This document shows, one piece after another, positions 63,592 to 64,000 of a DNA stretch of 64,000 nucleotides. The stretch's first letter is position 1; each line of letters starts with the position of its first letter. Below the pieces are notes generated by a model. It worked only from the letters and a program-made list of their open reading frames with translations, did no database searches and was not told the origin of the DNA. The DNA comes from Pseudonocardiales bacterium (GTDB taxonomy: Bacteria > Actinomycetota > Actinomycetes > Mycobacteriales > Pseudonocardiaceae): NCBI GenBank assembly GCA_019247305.1, contig JAFAPC010000134.1, forward strand, positions 186,001 to 250,000. The letters run 5' to 3'. The translations under genes were made by a program, and so were the position numbers.

Positions 63592-64000
63592 ATGAATGCC
63601 ACCACCCAGGCGCACCTACCAATCCAGCGAGCTGGTATACCGCGTACGGTATGGGTTCTCGGCACCACTGTCTTCTGTATCGGCACCACCGAGGTCATGG
63701 TCGCGGGGCTGCTGCCCGCGTTGTCCCGCGAGTTCGAGGTGTCGATCTCCACAGCCGGGTTACTGATCTCTGGATTCGCGCTCGGGGTGACCATCGGAGG
63801 TCCGGTGCTCACGGCGGCGTTCTTGCGCGCCGTGCGGAAGATCGCTTTAGTTATCCTCCTCCTGGTGTTCATCACCGGACAAGTACTGAGCGCTCTCGCT
63901 CAGAGTTACTCAGTGCTGATGGGATCTCGGATCTTGTCCTCGCTCGCCATGGGTGCCTTCTTTGGGATCGGTGCTGCCCTCGCTGTCGAGGTTGCCGGGC
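63592..64000 (+). CDS. MFS transporter, partial (3' end outside window)
   Basis: The first 136 residues are visible. The protein begins TTQAHLPIQRAGIPRTVWVLGTTVFCIGTTEVMVAGLLPALSREF and has membrane segments near 20-40, 55-75, 85-105 and 110-136. A cytoplasmic loop of the MFS type (RAVRKIALVILLL) is also visible. This matches the DHA1 drug-efflux group. It follows the LAL regulator by 38 bp on the same strand. It probably exports the cluster product. The C-terminal half is cut by the window end. Confidence 0.9.
   Translation, partial: MNATTQAHLPIQRAGIPRTVWVLGTTVFCIGTTEVMVAGLLPALSREFEVSISTAGLLISGFALGVTIGGPVLTAAFLRAVRKIALVILLLVFITGQVLSALAQSYSVLMGSRILSSLAMGAFFGIGAALAVEVAG

Overview
The window is high-GC actinobacterial DNA. 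A tmk-mtrA-mtrB-lpqB block opens it, GTG starts are common, four large HTH-TPR regulators are present, and small lipoproteins and helicases match those of filamentous actinomycetes. A member of the Pseudonocardiaceae or a close relative is my best guess, and this is inference only.

Layout. 1-5.4 kb: conserved MtrAB-LpqB cell-envelope signalling, thymidylate kinase and a glycosyltransferase. 5.5-10.1 kb: a regulator and a graspetide (ATP-grasp RiPP) locus of the aspartimide-forming type, made of precursor, ATP-grasp ligase and PIMT-like methyltransferase. The ligase reads as frameshifted. 10.1-16.1 kb: biotin carboxylase, inorganic pyrophosphatase, a membrane cytochrome b-molybdopterin oxidoreductase operon and a lipoprotein. 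16.2-24.1 kb: a defence/toxin-like patch with a DUF433/DUF5615 remnant, a TPR regulator with a repeat-containing partner, a HEPN protein whose partner gene is split by an 88-bp MITE-like insertion, a nucleotidyltransferase remnant and a TOTE-type primase-helicase. 24.2-26.2 kb: DUF4185 protein and a divergent MerR/FMN-reductase pair.

26.5-38.7 kb is an integrated island flanked by 45-bp direct repeats made of the 3' end of a tRNA-Met gene. It carries an integrase (broken), a primase/polymerase-like gene with small partners, two HTH-TPR regulators, an AI-2E-family transporter, a DUF305 lipoprotein and several multiply frameshifted genes (transposase, acyltransferase, family 9 glycosyltransferase). 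It looks stranded and decaying.

38.8-41.4 kb: YaaA-like protein and an SF2 helicase. 41.6-51.6 kb: a striking cluster that joins the nickel-pincer cofactor genes larB, larC and larE with a divergent LarA homologue, a fatty acyl reductase-HAD fusion, an alcohol dehydrogenase, a PlsC acyltransferase and a ferritin-like diiron protein. I infer a lipid pathway that uses a nickel-pincer enzyme.

51.7-64 kb: a broken DoxX gene and a phenoxazinone-synthase-like multicopper oxidase, then a secondary-metabolite locus. That locus has GriI-like aldolase and GriH-like cyclase genes for 3-amino-4-hydroxybenzoate, a dedicated aspartokinase, a PaaK-like adenylating enzyme, a flavin monooxygenase, a LAL regulator and an MFS exporter cut by the window end. 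Some frameshifts could be sequencing errors, and I say so where they matter.
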